NCBI GenBank assembly: GCA_023055355.1
Contig: JALJCS010000001.1
Location: 71,837,381-71,901,380 of the forward strand
Reading direction: 5' to 3'
Length of the DNA: 64,000 nucleotides
Source of the DNA: Agelaius tricolor
Lineage: Eukaryota > Chordata > Aves > Passeriformes > Icteridae
In this document: positions 47,334 to 59,035 of the stretch, in pieces
How the letters are laid out: each line of letters opens with the position of its first letter
How positions within the stretch are numbered: the stretch's first letter is position 1
The notes under the pieces: generated by a model
Seen by the model: only the letters and a program-made list of their open reading frames with translations
The model's database searches: none
What the model was told of the DNA's origin: nothing
Program-made: the position numbers and the translations under genes

Positions 47334-48100
47334 TTTTCCCATACCAAGGTCCAACTATTCTTAAACTTGTGAAATGAAGTAGTATTTGTACAAATTCAGT
47401 ACTGGCCTGACAATATTTCTCACTATAATGAAAGTGCAATAATCAAAGCATCCATACATATTCATAGAAAATTTTCAGATTCTTTCAGAAAATAGTTTCC
47501 TGTTTTAGCTCCCAGTTTACCAGCATCTCATTCCCAGTTGCAGTTGACCTGTCCATCCTTTGAGCTGGACCTTATCACCTCTTAACTGTCTTCATGCTGA
47601 GCCTCTGTGAGGCAATAGATGGACTTAGGTTTTAAATTTTCATTCCTCTTCCTGTGTTTTTCTTTTTCCATGGAGTACCTTGGCTAGAGGAAGTCTTTAG
47701 CACTATGGAGATGAGCTCACATTTAATACTGATGTCCCTCCTCAAGCCAATTGCAAATGACTAGAGAGCTTTGATCTCCTGAGGGAGAGAATTTTCAATA
47801 ATTACTTACTTCAGCCCTATTAATTCTCCAAGTAAAAGGAAAACTTATCTCACACTCCAGGACTGGGGAAGCAGACCCAGAAGCTGAGCCTTGAGGAGTT
47901 AGGAACACCAGCTTATTCAGCTGAAATATTTTGCTTGGCTTTCCTTTTGTGCTGCCGAGAATATACTCTTGGTCTGGCTCAGGCTTAGGAAGTAGGCCTT
48001 CCTTTGTAAGAAATAGTAAAGCCGCAGTCACCTGGGACTGGCAGCCCTGGGAAGGACTCTGCAGTGAGGTGGTAGCAGAGGGACTGAAAGACTGTAGCAT
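47334..48100. other. Unassigned non-coding DNA
   Basis: Nothing recognised. A 101-codon minus-strand frame (47795-48100) has no domain. It adjoins the LTR-like block and could in part belong to it. Confidence 0.55.
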
Positions 48101-48830
48101 TGTGTGTCCAGTATGGGTTTATCGTAAAGTTGGTTATTTTTTATAAGTTAAGAATTTGGTTTGACCCTGGTTCCCCCCATGTTCTCCCTCATAATGGTTC
48201 GTTCCTTCCACCAGCTAACTGTCCCTCATTGTAACCAACCCCCTTTCATTTCTAGAAATTTCTATGTCAATCTTCCCTTACCTAACATATGATTTGTCCT
48301 CTGAGCCTTTTCCCTCCCCTGGGCCATTCCTATTGGTTCAATTGTGTCCCTCGCTCCTCCCCTGAGCTTCGTTCATTGGTTCCTCGTGTCTCCTTCAGTT
48401 ATACCCTTCCCCTTTATCAGTGCCTCCCTAACGGCTTTTCTCTGGCGCCGTTACCAGCCCTATTTGGGTTGATGGAGTGTTTTGGTATCCATATGCGTGT
48501 CCACTCCTTTCTTCCATCCCCCCAGTGCTTCGCAGTCCTGCTCTCGCCTGCGACACCACGCCACAGACGGAGCCACTACCCAGGGGCTCTCGCAGAGGGA
48601 CCTGGGAGTGGTGGGATTTGTGGTCTCCACTGGTCACTCCGGGAGCGGCTAGCCAAACCCGTGAGCTCCAGTGGCCAAGGGACGAGGCTGCTAAGGACAG
48701 CCAGTGCCCCAGATCTGCCTCTGGGAACAGTCACACTCGTCCTCCAAAGCTGGAACGTTTTCTGATCTGCACCTTCTTTCCCGCCCCTGTGCTGGCAGCA
48801 GTCCCTGCTTTGCTGTTCACATGGGGGAAG
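48101..48830 (+). mobile_element. LTR-like CpG-rich block of an endogenous retrovirus
   Basis: The first half is promoter-like in the plus direction: two inverted CCAAT motifs (CCTATTGGTTCAATT near 48330, TTCATTGGTTCCTC near 48373), then CAGTTATACCCTTCCCC near 48398 as a possible TATA-type element. The second half is much richer in CpG than its surroundings (CTCGCCTGCGACACC, GGCGCCGTTACC, CTCCGGGAGCGGCTAG). This organisation and some phrases match my memory of songbird LTR/leader sequence. Clean TG...CA ends, a target duplication and viral genes were not found, so both boundaries are provisional. The 158- and 118-codon frames through it (48289-48765, 48477-48833) overlap in different phases and look like CpG-rich chance frames. 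A host CpG-island promoter is an alternative. Confidence 0.5.
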
Positions 48831-50510
48831 TGAGAGTTCATAATCACAAAATCACCTTGTTCAGCCGCCACTGCTGCTGGTGTTGCTGAGCAAACTTACC
48901 TCTGTCTATGGAAGGAGTGGCAGATCCCAGGAGTAGCTCAGCTCCTGGATCAGCCATGGGATGGCAGCACTTCGTGGGATTTTGCAGCTGTACCTTGACA
49001 GCAAGGGGATGGGAGGTGTTGCTTAAGGGCTTGGCCACAGAGCTGAGGGCTACATAACTGTAAAATTCAGAAGAAATGATACATCAAACAAATTATTTAA
49101 TTGTAGCATAATATGAACTCTTTGATGTCCTTTGATTTATGTTCGTCAGCATGTAAAGTTTAACAAATTATCTCTCCTGCCTATACCACATGTGGGGCTG
49201 TGGCTTTGATAATTTTCGGTTTTTAGAACCCAAGGAAAAGAACTGGAAGGCCACAGTCCACAGCTTGGAGACTGTGGAGGTAGACAGTCAGAAACACACA
49301 AGAAACAGGGGCTGAGAGGGATTGTCTGGAAAAATGCAAGCCAGACCTTATATGTGACATTTCCTAGGTGTTGGTGGGAGAGTTTTTGCTGTCTTGCCTG
49401 AGCACAATGGATAATCAAAGAGTGGAAAGCACGGGACTGAAGAAAAGCCCTCAAGTATTCAAAGTATTAGATTAAATAAAATCAGTGCAATTTGCATTTT
49501 AAACATCTTTTGGGGGACTCTGTGGCTTGTGAATTGCTGTATTGGATTATAAAATTGACTAAATTGTCTTGCGCTTTGTGCAGCAATCCAGTTTTTCACC
49601 TCACCAATTATAGAGGGCTTCTTCTTTCCCCTCTTTCATTCCACATGCAAAAAACCCAAACAAGCAAAAAAGCCAGTCATGGATTCTAATTTTTAGTATC
49701 CTCAAATAAGTATTTTTTTAAAAACATCTCCTTTTTCATAGCTAAGGAAAAAAGTTCTTACAAAAGCATGCATCTCAGCCCTGTTTTCATTCATTTTCAA
49801 ATGATTACAAGTGTCACTTTTAGCCCTTTTTAATTGGAGTGTAATGGGGCATCACTAAGTTCTGTAACCTTGCAAGCCTGGCCTTTATCCCCTCTTATAA
49901 TTTCACTTAAAGGTCAGATGCAGCAGGAGCTATGGCTGTTTCTGTTAAGACCAAATTAGACTCATGGATGGAGGAGAATAACATTAGATACCCATTAAAA
50001 ATGAGTAGTGCTCAATGTGTTCATGGTGCATTTTTATCCTCTTTACCATTCTCAGTCTCTGTGTGTTTGTGAGACTCATCTGTCTTGCAGTCTCACAGCA
50101 CCCAGCAGTGAAGGCAGCACTGATTTGACGCTTGACTCTACTAGTACCCAGTGTGAGACCTATGTTGACATTTAATAGTCCAAAAAGATTACATTCCAGC
50201 AGATCTGATTACATTATTTTTTTTTCCTTTCAAAAAAGCAAAAAGCTTGATTTCATCCAGTAAAATTTACTGTGAAATCCGGAAGTATTCATGCCCTGAT
50301 CAGCATATTCACATCTCAGGACTGTCCATAGCACCATTGCTTTCACAAATCCCAGTGTATCTGTAGATTGGTTAAATTTGCTTTTGCAGAGCCAGTAAAT
50401 GCTTTGCAATAATCCTGGAAATTGTCTGAATTTACCTCAGTTCTCACAGCTTTTTTGTGCAGGAGGGGTTGGCATTATACACCCAACAATTTGGAGGGAA
50501 GAAGATTCTA
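48831..50510. other. Unassigned non-coding DNA
   Basis: No gene recognised. Longest frame 102 codons on the minus strand (49146-49454), without a domain. The first 200 bp remain fairly GC-balanced and may be an extension of the LTR-like block. Confidence 0.55.
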
Positions 50511-50668
50511 TAGAATCATAGAAGGGCTTGGGTTGCAAGAGACCTTAAAGATTATTCAGTTCCAACCCTCTGCCATGGGCAGGGACACCTTCCACTATCC
50601 CCTGTCCAGCCTGGGCTTGAACACTTCCAGGGGTGGGCCATCTGCAACTTCTCTGGAGAACCTGTTCA
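50511..50668 (-). mobile_element. CR1 LINE 3' fragment
   Basis: TAGAATCATAGAAGGGCTTG, GTTGCAAGAGACCTTAAAGA, CTCTGCCATGGGCAGGGAC, ACCTTCCACTATCCCC, CTTGAACACTTCCAGGGGTG and CTTCTCTGGAGAACCTGTTC: a well-preserved minus-strand CR1 3' end that stops abruptly after AACCTGTTC. It leaves only 3' UTR and the last ORF2 codons. Confidence 0.95.
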
Positions 50669-51210
50669 TATTTGGTTAAGAAATTCAGTTTCAGTGAAAA
50701 CAAGCATTGCATCCATTCTGTATAAAGGGAAGCATCTACAATACCCTTAAAACCATCACTTTTGGAATATTAGCAGTAAAATAGTGTAAAAATACCTTAA
50801 ATTTCTCATCTATTTAAGTTATTTTAAAATAATTTGTAACATAAACCCAGATTATAAACAAACAATGATAAACTTTAACAATGTTTAACATGGATCTTAT
50901 GCAGAAAAAAAAGTTTTATCTTTTTTTCCCAATCAGAACAACAACAGCTCAGCAACTGAACTTCATTGTAGAAGTTAATCTACTTTGTTCCCTGCTCAAT
51001 TCTATTTGTGAGCTTTCCCAAGTATTAAGCCACCTGTAAGGGAAAATATTTGTCTAGCAAACTTACAAGTGTTGTTTTCTGTTTCCATTCTCCTCTCCTT
51101 GTTAACATTTTGTGGGCATTTCAAAGTGAGTCTGAATAGCTCCAGTTCCTTTGTAATTGACTTGTTATTGGTTAAATTCAGAGACACTCCTTCTGTGGAA
51201 TGTCTGATAA
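50669..51210. other. Unassigned AT-rich spacer
   Basis: Nothing recognised. It lies between two CR1 fragments of opposite orientation. Confidence 0.6.
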
Positions 51211-51658
51211 TTGCATCCAGTGCTGGGGTCCCAGCACAGGGAGGATGTGAACGTGTTGGAGTGAGGCCAGAGGTGGGACACCAGGATTATCAGAGGCATG
51301 GAGCATGAGGAAAGACTGGGAGAACTGGGATTGTTCAGCCTGGAGAGGTTCAGGGTGACCTGACTGTGGCCTCCCAGTGCCTAGCTGAAGGGAGTTGACA
51401 TGAAAGATGGAGAGGGACTTTTTACAGGGCCTGGAGTGACAGGACAAGGGGGAATGGATTCAAACTGAAAGAGAGCAGGTTTAGATTGGCTATTTGGAAG
51501 AAATTCTTCCCTATGAGGGTGGTGAGACACAGGAACAGGTTGCCCAGAGGAGCTGTGGGTGTCCCATCCTTGCAAGTGCCCAAGGCCAGGTTGAATGGAG
51601 CTTGAGCAACCTGGTCTAATGCAAGGTGTCCCTGCCCATGGCAGGGAGCTGGAACTGG
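51211..51658 (+). mobile_element. CR1 LINE fragment missing its 3' tail
   Basis: Starts at TTGCATCCAGTGCTGGGGTC and runs through GGGAGAACTGGGATTGTTCA, GAGAGCAGGTTTAGATTGG, TTCTTCCCTATGAGGGTGG, 'GGTTGCCCAGAGGAGCTGTG', GCCCAAGGCCAGGTTGAATG and CCTGCCCATGGCAGGGAG, then stops at GCTGGAACTGGAGTG. The usual last ~40-50 bp (the GGTCCCTTCCAACC segment and the octamers) are absent. Frames on both strands through it are CR1 shadows. Confidence 0.95.
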
Positions 51659-52646
51659 AGTGTCTCACATGAGCTCACACCACAGATTTCCTGCCCCCTT
51701 TCTCCACTCCTGTGCACTCTGTACAGTGCCAGCCTATGACAGAGTGAAACAAAGGTGGGGACAGCAGGGAGAAGTTGGAATGGCACAGCTGTTACTTTGC
51801 TTTGTGAAGTTCCAGACAACTCCACTAGAAATAGGCAAAGTGGGTTCAGCAAAGTAAAGGCTGGCTGAGTTGAATATAAAGATTCCATTAAAAAACACAA
51901 TTTGGGAGGAACCCGCATCAAGTGTTCACTGTACCCCTAGAGCCTCATGACCCATGCTTGTTACACTGCAGCAAGAATTTGTATTCATACTAAAAGACAC
52001 TTTCTTCTTCAGCGTAATTTCTACTTATGTCCAGATATTTTATGCATTAACAATATTTAAGATAATTGAGACCAAGCATCCATTTAAGTCCTAAACAAGG
52101 GCTTTACAGGTTAGCAGGCAGATGGGGAGATCTCCACCTAATCCCAAGGAGAAAGAGAGGGTTAAAGAATTTTTTTTGACTTAGAAACCTGAAGTCTTAG
52201 AAACCTGAATATTCTTGTTCAGTTGGGCATGTCACTGGTACTATTTTAATGATGCTCCAAGACCAGCAGAAGCATCTCCTGTTACTGAGCATCCCTAACA
52301 GAGTGTGAGACCCACCTGCCCTGGCTCTGTCACCCTGAACAAACACATCTGCACCAGTGTTCCTTCCTCTCTGCTGCACAGCCCAGCTAGGAGAGAAGTC
52401 GAGTTTTAAGCTGGTTGAAAAGTTTAATTGTCTCAACAGTAAGCAACACAGAAGATAAACAAGAACATTACTAAGTTTTGTAGCCAGTACCTGGTCATTT
52501 TGCTTTGGGAGGTAATTATAAGTGATAAAATAAACTTTCCTAGCCCAATTTTCTTACCCAAGTTGAAGCAAAGAGAAAATACAATACTTGGGTTCTTCTT
52601 ACTGGTTTCTGAGCCTTTTCTGACACTAAGGACATCCACACTTATT
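51659..52646. other. Unassigned non-coding DNA
   Basis: Nothing recognised. Minus-strand frames of 101 codons (51616-51921) and 79 codons (52197-52436) have no domain. Confidence 0.6.
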
Positions 52647-52882
52647 ATCATAGAAACATAGAATCATTAATACTGAAAAGATTACCAAATCCAACTGTGA
52701 ATCTACCACCACCACCATATTCACCTCTGAGCTATATTCTCCTCAAGTACCATTTCCATGTATTCTGAACACTTCTGGGTGGTGGTGACTCCATCACTCC
52801 CCTGGGCAGTCTGTTCCAGTGTTTGTCAACCCTTTCCATGAAGATTTTTTTTTCCTGTTATCTAATGCAAACTTTCCCTGGG
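52647..52882 (-). mobile_element. CR1 LINE 3' fragment
   Basis: ATCATAGAAACATAGAATCA tail, then ACTTCTGGGTGGTGGTGACT, 'CCATCACTCCCCTGGGCAGT', CTGTTCCAGTGTTTGTCAAC and CTTTCCATGAAGATTTTTTT. This is the subtype with 'GGTGACTCCATCAC...CCTGGGCAG', as at 59.0 kb. It fades at CTTTCCCTGGGG. Confidence 0.9.
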
Positions 52883-55800
52883 GAAACGAAAGGCAATTTC
52901 GGTATCCTAGGAAAGATAATCCAATCTGTCCTTAAATACAATGACTGTAACAAAGCAGCCAAGGACACGCCTTGATTTTGGATAGTTTGACTTTGGGCTG
53001 TCTCCAAACCATCTTTGGGTAAACTTAGATATGGAGCAAATGTTTTATAGGGAAAACCAGCCCAAGAATACACAATTGTTCATCATAGTGAGAACATCTC
53101 AAAAATTTTAGAATTAAAGTAGTTTGGTTTTCTAACTTCAAATTTATTTATGACAACTATCAATCAGAATTGCCATATTTATAATTTTTATTGAAAAACT
53201 GGGGGAATGGGAATATGACAGTTACAGACAAAAGCAGAAAATTAAAATTTATGAGAAGAACACAAAAATATGGGATGATTTCTCCCAAATTACTTTTCTA
53301 GGGGAAAATGCAATCAATCATAATTCTCAATCTGGCTTTGTTAATATTTCCAGTTTTAATTATGCCCAGACCAGAAGGCTAATCAGAACAATACCTGCTA
53401 ACATGTGATCAGAGGGGACAGCTTGTCCTAAACGTTTCTGAGTGACAGTGGTCCAGGAAATTAACAACTGTCTCTCCATATAGAGAGACAAAGTCATAAT
53501 TAAAAGAAGTAAGCTAATAAAATGAGAGCTTCTGTTGGCCATATTTCTTCATCCAGCACAGGTCTATTTGTGGCATTCAATTAAAAGTGTAAATCAGTGC
53601 TACTGCTTTGTTAAAATTGCAGTACTATATCTTGCATTGATGCATTGGTTTTAACATTGTTATGTTCCATCTTGCCAAGGTTATCAAAAGTAAATTCTGA
53701 GAAACCAAAGATCCCCACTCCTAAAAACAACTGTTTCCCATGGAACAGAACCTCGAAGGGATAAAATTCAATGCAGAAAGTGTGAGAGACTTCCACAGTG
53801 CCACACTTAAATATAAGTTGAAATAACATATTTCAGGAGGAAGAAGAATAGAAAATCAAAGAGTTTTGTGAGACAATGATGACAAGAGTTTTGGCTGCTT
53901 TTCCGTTTTTTTCCTGAGAGATCATCCTTCTGGGAGCCCTTGTGACTTCGGTTTTGGGAAAGGGGAGCATAGCTTGCAAAAGCAAGAGTTTGTGGAAAAT
54001 ATAAAAAAATTAGTCTGTAAGCACATGCTATAGGCAAATAGTTTGCTCCACAGGAGGCCAAGTTAGCTCCAGAAATGTGTAGTCTATGCATTATTTATCT
54101 GCCAGCACACAGAACCTAAAACTTGGTGGGAGATAGATGATTTGGGCTTGTATGAAGGTACTCTGAGATGACAGAAGTCACAGATTATGAGAGAGGTTGT
54201 TGTAGGGAGAAAACCCGCTTAGGTGTTTAAGCTAAGTCAGAACAGAAGCAGTTTATTCATTTTTTATGAACACATGATTAACTGACAAATGGTGAGCTGT
54301 CTGCTCAGAGTCAGGAGCAGTTGTGTGACAGATGAGCACGGGGCTGGATACTTAGAGATGTTAATTCCTACTGATTCCTCACTGTGCTGTGCCCCCCTGG
54401 CTGGGTACTGGATCCCTGCAGCATCCCGGGGGGGCGGGGGTGTTTGGCCCAGCCTGGGCAGGCTGGTGATGTCACAGGGCAACTTCTGGCACACCCAAAC
54501 CAGGCCCACTCTGCTACTCCTCTCCCTTCAAGATCTTTCTACTACAATACAAATGTCCATGCCACTCCTTTAGTTCTATTTGGGATGACTTTTCATTTCA
54601 GAAATCCTTTTGTAACTCACCAGTTACTATTTCATATGGCTGATGGTCATCCTCTTTCTTAAAATGATCAATTTGGGACACACTGGCCTCCAGTTTGTGT
54701 GTTTTATCCATGGTCCCTGTGTGCTCCGACACTCGAGACAAACAGGGATGATTGTCCAGGCTCTTTGCCAAGTGGGCTGTGCAAGCTCTCCATAAAGGAT
54801 GACAGCCACATCTCCTCAAACTGCATCTCTGGCTTTGAATTTTAATACTACAATTTTGATTGTTCTACTTAAAAGATGTTGAAAGAGGCCATTTGCTCTC
54901 ATAGTTTCCTGCTTGAGTTCCCAGTGGTCTTTTCCCCTTGAAGTTTATTCCTTGCATACAATAAGTCTTCCTTTTTTCACGTCTCTGTGTTTATACTGAT
55001 AAAATTGTCTTTAAATTTAGCTGCTTATTCTATTCACTGCCTGTGGGCTGAAGCCATAAATCTCTAACAGCCATAACCAGAGCATCTGGCAGCCATTTTA
55101 CATTTGTTCACAGGAAGAAATTGCAAAGGAGACTTATGTGTTTAGCTTTCTCCTTGAAAACGTGCAGTTACTCCCTTTGTTTTGAATAGAAAAGGCAGAT
55201 AGAAATTATCCTAGGTGTCTCAAGAAAATATTACAGAGCAAACTGTATATTCTTTGCCCATGCAAATCACATTAGTGAGAGCTATGGATTAATTGGTCCA
55301 ATCCCCATATAATTTTATCACATTTTCTTTGCTCCTTCCCTGCCATATAACCTCATTAAACAGCTCTCTTTGCCATGTTGAGAGAGAAAAAAGTAGCTGC
55401 ACACTGTCATACCTTTGGTATGTGTGTACATAATGAATTTGAATATCTGTTATTGTAGAAATAAGTACAGATAGTGATCTTTCTGTTAACATTCCCTGTA
55501 CACAAAGACAAATGAAAAGACAATGTTATTAGGATCCCAAAGAGAGTCAGTATTGACTGAAGGATGGCAGCTAAATTAGAAGCAGGGGCTATAGAAAGTT
55601 TTAACTTGCTTTTCTCAGACTTCTTTACTGTGATCAGATTTTTTTCTGCAGTACTGATGTGCATCTTTTGGCAGGCCAGGCAAGGAGTTGTAGTACCACG
55701 GGAACTATTTACAAGTGTAAAAGTGTACACAAGAGAGGATACAAGTGTATCCTCAAGTATGTTACTGATGTGCTAACACAATTTCATGGATCCCAGCGGA

Positions 55801-56638
55801 CTGCATTATGTTTCACATAGCTGAAGCATGGTGCAGCTGGCAGTAAAATACACACAGACCTCCACTTTTTTGGGCAAGTTTATTAGTTTCTGGGTTCAGC
55901 TGACTCTACCTGCTGCCCACTTAATATTTCTGCAAGCATTAGTGAATTGAAAAGCTGACAGGAGTCTCTGGCCTCACTTGGAGCTCAGGCAACTCATGAT
56001 GGGAAGCCTCAGTGCTGTTAAGATGCCACATGCTGTTGTGCTTCCTGCACTAGGTTAAAAATCATCTTGCAGACATCTTTTTACTTCTTTGAGGCTTAGT
56101 ACAAGTCTTGCCGGGGTGGGGAGTCTTGCTCTTCAGTTCTTCTCATCCCACTCTGGATAAAGTTGGTTTTGGCTACTGAGCTTGTAAGAGATAAGCAAAT
56201 CCTTGGGCCTGAGAGACAATTGCCTATGTGCTTTTTAATTAAGAGGACTGAGAAGCAGTGACCTTGCTGTACTTTCTCTGTACAAGTGCAGAAGTAGGAT
56301 TAGTGATGCACTCTTTTGGGACATCGCATTAATTTGAGGGAATCTTGCTTTGAAATGAGCATCATCCAACTTCAGGCAGTTTCAGTTCTGTAGCCCCAGC
56401 AGCTCATTTCACATCAGTTACCCTTTATGCAAAGGAAGCAGAGCCTCCTTCATAAGGAGGTGGGTGAACATGTCTGTGAGATGGACATCTTCAGCTGTGG
56501 GCCCAGTGTTAGGAAGGGGGCTTGTCAAAGTGTACTGCAAAGAGTGTGAGGTGTGCTTGGGCCAGCTGAGGAACCTGACTCCTCATGAAAAATAAATTAA
56601 CACAGACACATCTGATTTAACAGGAAACCTCTTCCTTG
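52883..56638. other. Unassigned non-coding DNA
   Basis: No gene recognised. The longest frames are 107 codons on minus (55407-55730) and 94 codons on both strands (53807-54091 minus, 54289-54573 plus), none with a domain. A GC-richer patch at 54340-54480 includes a near-pure G run at 54428-54440. It may be part of an LTR but has no supporting ends. Confidence 0.55.
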
Positions 56639-57020
56639 TGTCTGGTGGTGTTCACAGGGGTACCAGGACAAGGGAAGAGACAAGAATCATGACTCCATGT
56701 TTCAGAAGGCTGATTTATTATTTTATGATATATATTATACACTAAAACTATACTAAAGAATAGAAGAAAGGATTTCATCAGAAGGCTAGCAAGGAAAAGA
56801 ATGGAATGATAATAAAGTCTTGTGAATGACCAGAGTCCCAACACAGCTGGACCTGGGATTGATCATCAAGTAGAAACAACTCACTTGGACCAATCAAAGA
56901 TGCACCTGTTGTGTTCCCCAGCAGCAGATAATTATTGTTTTTCTTTTCCTCTGAGGCTTCTCAGCTTCTCAGGAGAAAAAATCCCGGCAAAAGGATTTTT
57001 CAGCAAATATGTCTGTGACA
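56639..57020 (-). mobile_element. Solo LTR, songbird ERVL type
   Basis: A 382-bp element with LTR ends TG...CA in both orientations (plus strand begins TGTCTGG and ends TGTGACA), flanked by CTTG on both sides (56635-56638 and 57021-57024), a plausible short target duplication. Read on the minus strand it opens TGTCACAGACATATTTG, has GATTGGTCCAAGTGAGTTG (a CCAAT-type box, inverted) and near its end carries the polyadenylation signal AATAAA (complement of 56714-56719) followed by CAGCCTTCTGAAACATGGAG. I recognise it from memory as an abundant songbird LTR of the ERVL class. No internal viral genes adjoin it, so it is a solo LTR left by recombination. Confidence 0.88.
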
Positions 57021-57605
57021 CTTGTGCTCAGTGATACGTGGTGGTTGCAAATGAAAAAGGGGCAATACTGTGTAGTAGTAGGTCTATTCTATAAAATATG
57101 GCCAAAACAACCTGTTCAACCCAAATTTTGAAGAGCTAATGGTAAGTGTGCTAAGCCACAGACAAGACACCATAGCCCATCCTCAGGAGTGACAGGGAGT
57201 ATGTGGCAGTCAGGGAATGGGATGTGCACTTCTGACTGCACCCTGATCCCAAGAGTCCCAGACTAGGTTTGGAGCCAGGCAGCTCAGCCAAGGATGAGGA
57301 AAAGTTCATGCACAAATTTCACTTTCCAGGCTGAGGCAGTTTGTGTCACATTGTCTGGGAATACTTCCTATGTCCACTTCCTACCTCCACTATGGAGTGA
57401 GACCTTAACTGCCCTTTAAGAACCTCCACCCTGATGGCTGATATCATTAATTTATTCTTCATTATCCAAGCCCCATCCAGCCACTGCTTACAGCTGAATC
57501 CCATCATTCTGAGGGAGTGCTCTAATGAAAAGCAGTGGTGGTAAAATATCTTGAAAAAGCTTTTGACATGTGATTGCAAAGCATTTTCTGTGATTGAGAA
57601 AAATA
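57021..57605. other. Unassigned non-coding DNA
   Basis: Spacer between the solo LTR and the old CR1. Nothing recognised. Confidence 0.6.
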
Positions 57606-58497
57606 CAGGCTGGATGAATGGGCTTAAATGGGCTGGATATTAGTTGGATTACCAGGCTTAAAGGGCAGTAATGAATAGTTCAGCATCCAGCTGGCTACCA
57701 CTAAGTGGAGTACAATAGGGAATGATTCTGGGACAATATTATTCCACATCTTTATCACTGGCCTGAATGATCAGATAGAATGCATCTTCAGCAAATTTGC
57801 AGGTGAAGATGCAGTGTGTGGAAATATGTCAAATGGCAGTAAAATTCCAAGTTACAAGAAACTTCATAAATTTGAGCCTGGAAACAACAGAAATCTCACG
57901 ATGTTCAGAAATGAAACAACACAAAATTCTGTACAGGGGACTTTCAAACTTCATAATTGGCTGCTACAGCAGTAAACTTCTCTTGCTTGTTTATAGGAAA
58001 TTCATACCTGCAATGTTGTAATCTGCTTTGGGTCTCCTATTCAAGAGTTTATTGGAAAAACTCTTGCAGAGTGATAACAAAGTTGTCATGGATTTAGAGG
58101 ATACAACTGCCAAGAGGATGGGGGAATTGAGTTTGTTTAACCTGGAAAAAGGAATCCAAAGAAGAATCTAATTGCAGACCACTTGAAGGATTTTAAAAGG
58201 GATGGAGCCAAATTCAGCTCAGTAATAGTGACTGGTGGTAAAACATTCAGCAATAGCCACAAAGTGCAGCTTGGGTGGTTTAGGTAGATGAGTAGGAAAC
58301 CCGTTTTCACTAGGTTGGTGGTGCAGGCCTGGACAGCTTGCTGAGAGAAGGTGTTGAATTTCCAGTTTCTGAGGTTCTCAAAATCCAACCAAGCAATGTA
58401 TGTTTGACATGATTTGGTGTCAGCAACATCTCTGCTTGAGGTTGGATGTTGAATTAAATCCCTCTGGACGTCTGTTCCAGCCTAGGTTTCTATGATT
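57606..58497 (+). mobile_element. Old, long CR1 copy
   Basis: About 890 bp of much-decayed CR1. The 5' part carries the region of the reverse transcriptase between its later motifs: GTGGAGTACAATAGGGAATG ... TTATTCCACATCTTTATCAC, 'GGCCTGAATGATCAGATAGA', then TTCAGCAAATTTGCAGGTGA, which correspond to the CR1 'gvPQGS...FiNDLdd...skfADDTK' segment. Farther on are AGGTTGGTGGTGCAGGCCTG and a decayed 3' UTR, ending in CCTAGGTTTCTATGATT. Stops and indels are frequent. It is the longest CR1 copy in the window and one of the oldest by divergence. Confidence 0.85.
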
Positions 58498-58583
58498 GTT
58501 CCCCAAAGGTGCGTTGACCACACAGATATGACAAATGCTAACTAAGAACACTTCATTTTCCCATCTCTCTTGTTTCCTCAGCT

Positions 58584-58821
58584 TGAGGCAAGGCAGCCTG
58601 GATCAGGAGCAGCACAGCGGCAACCCCTTTGCCACTCGGTCCAAGTACTGGCATGCACCAATGTGGTTGGACGGTAAATGGCATTTATTAACGGTTGGAC
58701 AGGGTCATTTATAACAGGGGTTAAGGGTTAACAACACGTGGGGCTAAGTAACGGTAAAGGGGAGGGGTTCTGTCTGCCCGGAACATCGCGATATCCTGCG
58801 GCCGCTCCCTGATCTCCCACA
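58584..58821 (-). mobile_element. LTR-like promoter and poly(A) module
   Basis: Read on the minus strand: a CpG-rich start (GGGAGCGGCCGCAGG, ATCGCGATGTTCCGG), then GTTATAAATGACC as a TATA box (complement of about 58709-58716), and about 25 bases later GTTAATAAATGCC as a polyadenylation signal. CATTGGTGCATGCC and a GC-rich stretch follow. A TATA box this close to AATAAA is characteristic of short-R retroviral LTRs. No exact ends or target duplication were found, so coordinates are approximate. No viral genes adjoin it. Confidence 0.6.
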
Positions 58822-58900
58822 CTCTCTCTAGAGGCTGTGTTAGGTAATGCTGGCAGAGTTATATTTTTTAGTCAGTATGCCATAAAAGCCCTTCATACCA

Positions 58901-59030
58901 TGGAATCATAGGAAAAGCTGCTGGATCTGAAGGGATAGCTGGAGGTCTAGTCCAAACTCCTTCTCAAAGAGCTATCCTCAAAGCAAGGTCAGATTGCTCA
59001 AGGTTATTCAGATCTTGAAAATCCCCAACC
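58901..59030 (-). mobile_element. CR1 3' fragment
   Basis: TGGAATCATAGGAAAAGCTG then ATCTGAAGGGATAGCTGGAG, GTCTAGTCCAAACTCC and AAGGTCAGATTGCTCAAGGT: a diverged minus-strand CR1 3' end. It abuts the next CR1 directly. Confidence 0.75.
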
Positions 59031-59035
59031 TTATC

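Noticed and set aside
48289..48833. Overlapping 158- and 118-codon plus-strand frames as a protein gene
   Set aside because: They overlap in different phases within an LTR-like CpG-rich block, with no domain, signal peptide or recognisable relative. High GC lowers stop frequency.
54240..54530. GC-richer patch with TTTATT as a reverse LTR
   Set aside because: No TG...CA ends, TATA box or flanking duplication found; left as unassigned DNA.
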